Source: JBMNKL01 sp050952225
Lineage (GTDB): Bacteria > Bacillota > Clostridia > Acetivibrionales > DTU013
Assembly: GCA_050952225.1 (NCBI GenBank)
Contig: JBMNKL010000001.1
Coordinates: forward strand, 744,001 to 808,000
Direction of reading: 5' to 3'
DNA length: 64,000 nt
Below the pieces are notes generated by a model. That model made no database searches, was not told where the DNA came from, and saw nothing but the letters and a program-made list of their open reading frames with translations. A program made the position numbers and the translations under genes. Positions 63,429 to 64,000 of the stretch are shown piece by piece. Within the stretch, counting starts at the first letter, position 1; every line of letters starts with the position of its first letter.

Positions 63429-64000
63429 ATGCTCTCTTCATACCTTTGGGCAGGATTGCTGGGCAGGGTTGCCGGGGCGGTCCGTGACGGCAGCATGAAA
63501 CTGCTTCTTGACGCGGTTGCCGGCGCGCTTCCGCTTTTGTTTTGCGTTATTATCATCGACTCGGTTTCGAAGTACATGTCCGAATTCGGGTGTGTAATAG
63601 CGGCGGCAAACATCCGCAGCGATGTTTTTAAGAAGCTGCTCGGAACGCCGCTTGAAAAGGCCGGCGACGAACATAGCGGGGTAAAATTGTCGTATTTGCT
63701 GAACGATGCCCGTATTGCCGCCGAAGGCCTGGATAAAATTCTTAGGGTGCCGATGGCAGCGCTGTTTATGAGTATTGGCGGGATGGCGTACATCGTGGGT
63801 ATAGACGCGCGCATTGCGTTGATAACCGTCGTTCTCGCGGCGATTACCTTTACATATTCAGTCTATTTTTCAAAACGGCTTCGTGTTTCAAGCGACAGAG
63901 CCCAGTCGGCGCTTGCCGTTGCCGGCGAGAGACTTAAAAATATCCTTGACGGGGCGGTTACCGCGAGGATATACAACATGCGTGATATGCTGGAGGAACG
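63429..64000 (+). CDS. Second ABC exporter, transmembrane domain (3' end outside window)
   Basis: This frame is open to the end of the window. It shows LSSYLWAGLLGRVAGAVRDG, a helix pair around ALPLLFCVIIIDSVSKYM, the coupling segment IRSDVFKKLLGTPLEKAGDE with SGVKLSYLLNDARIAAEG, and further helices. The same frame is open upstream to 63360 and reads RWKLRFFLGVAGQSFSIM, which looks like the true first helix, yet no start codon with a ribosome site is left there. The ATG at 63429 is the first usable start. The original start was probably lost in the deletion that truncated the preceding gene. Confidence 0.65.
   Translation, partial: MLSSYLWAGLLGRVAGAVRDGSMKLLLDAVAGALPLLFCVIIIDSVSKYMSEFGCVIAAANIRSDVFKKLLGTPLEKAGDEHSGVKLSYLLNDARIAAEGLDKILRVPMAALFMSIGGMAYIVGIDARIALITVVLAAITFTYSVYFSKRLRVSSDRAQSALAVAGERLKNILDGAVTARIYNMRDMLEE

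Noticed and set aside
1..64000. tRNA or rRNA genes.
   Set aside because: Scanned for TTCRANNC-type T-arms with matching acceptor stems and for conserved rRNA blocks; none found that could be supported.

Overview
The window reads as chromosome of a low-to-mid G+C, spore-forming, plant-fibre-degrading clostridium (cluster III / Acetivibrio-Thermoclostridium type). Support comes from the strong AGGAGG ribosome sites, frequent TTG/GTG starts, an S-layer-anchored GH10 xylanase, GH3, GH1 and GH94 enzymes, a GH39 remnant, an ISLre2-family transposase, short-form HisG with HisZ, a CIRCE-controlled groESL, a long-form HPF behind a SigH-like promoter, and a type I-C CRISPR-Cas locus. The species cannot be named from the sequence alone.

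Layout. 1-7.6 kb: end of a DUF362 protein, copper ATPase copA, rqcH, a collapsed GH39 xylosidase, malic enzyme and alr, all on +. 7.6-17 kb: a carbohydrate and cell-surface region, mostly on -, with an SLH/Fn3-like surface protein, a speB-like ureohydrolase, an AraC regulator, GH3 and SLH-xylanase. 17-28.4 kb: small genes and relics, then the I-C locus cas3 // cas5-cas8(cas11)-cas7-cas4-cas1-cas2 // array. 28.6-36.8 kb: metA, GH94 phosphorylase, hpf, GH1, an iron-sulfur aldo/keto reductase and metY. 36.8-39.4 kb: a G+C-rich inverted/tandem repeat element, the transposase and nested palindromes. 39.4-48.6 kb: transketolase, a motility-type small protein, znuACB, pcrA and a HAD phosphatase. 48.8-57.5 kb: a Phd-Uma2 fusion and the hisZGDCB-A-F-IE operon, which lacks hisH. 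57.5-64 kb: groESL, a LysM-deacetylase, a GT39-like membrane protein and two fragmentary ABC exporters.

The most interesting object lies in the 313 bp between cas3 and cas5. On the minus strand there is a sigma-A-like promoter (TTGACT-N17-TAAAAT), then the last 12 nt of the CRISPR repeat, a 20-nt pseudo-spacer, and a hairpin that begins like the repeat stem and is followed by U-rich sequence. The pseudo-spacer matches 17 of 19 nt, with the first nine perfect, to a site in the cas5 leader. That site carries the type I-C PAM TTC and sits between the cas5 promoter and its ribosome site. This is the architecture of a crRNA-like Cas-regulating RNA (CreR type) that would let Cascade repress its own operon.

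Cautions. cas8, tkt (twice), hisA and hisI carry single-base frameshifts, and many CRISPR spacers are implausibly short (10-14 nt). Sequencing or assembly indels are therefore a live explanation for the broken genes. The repeat-promoter-target arrangement between cas3 and cas5 does not depend on any of those positions.
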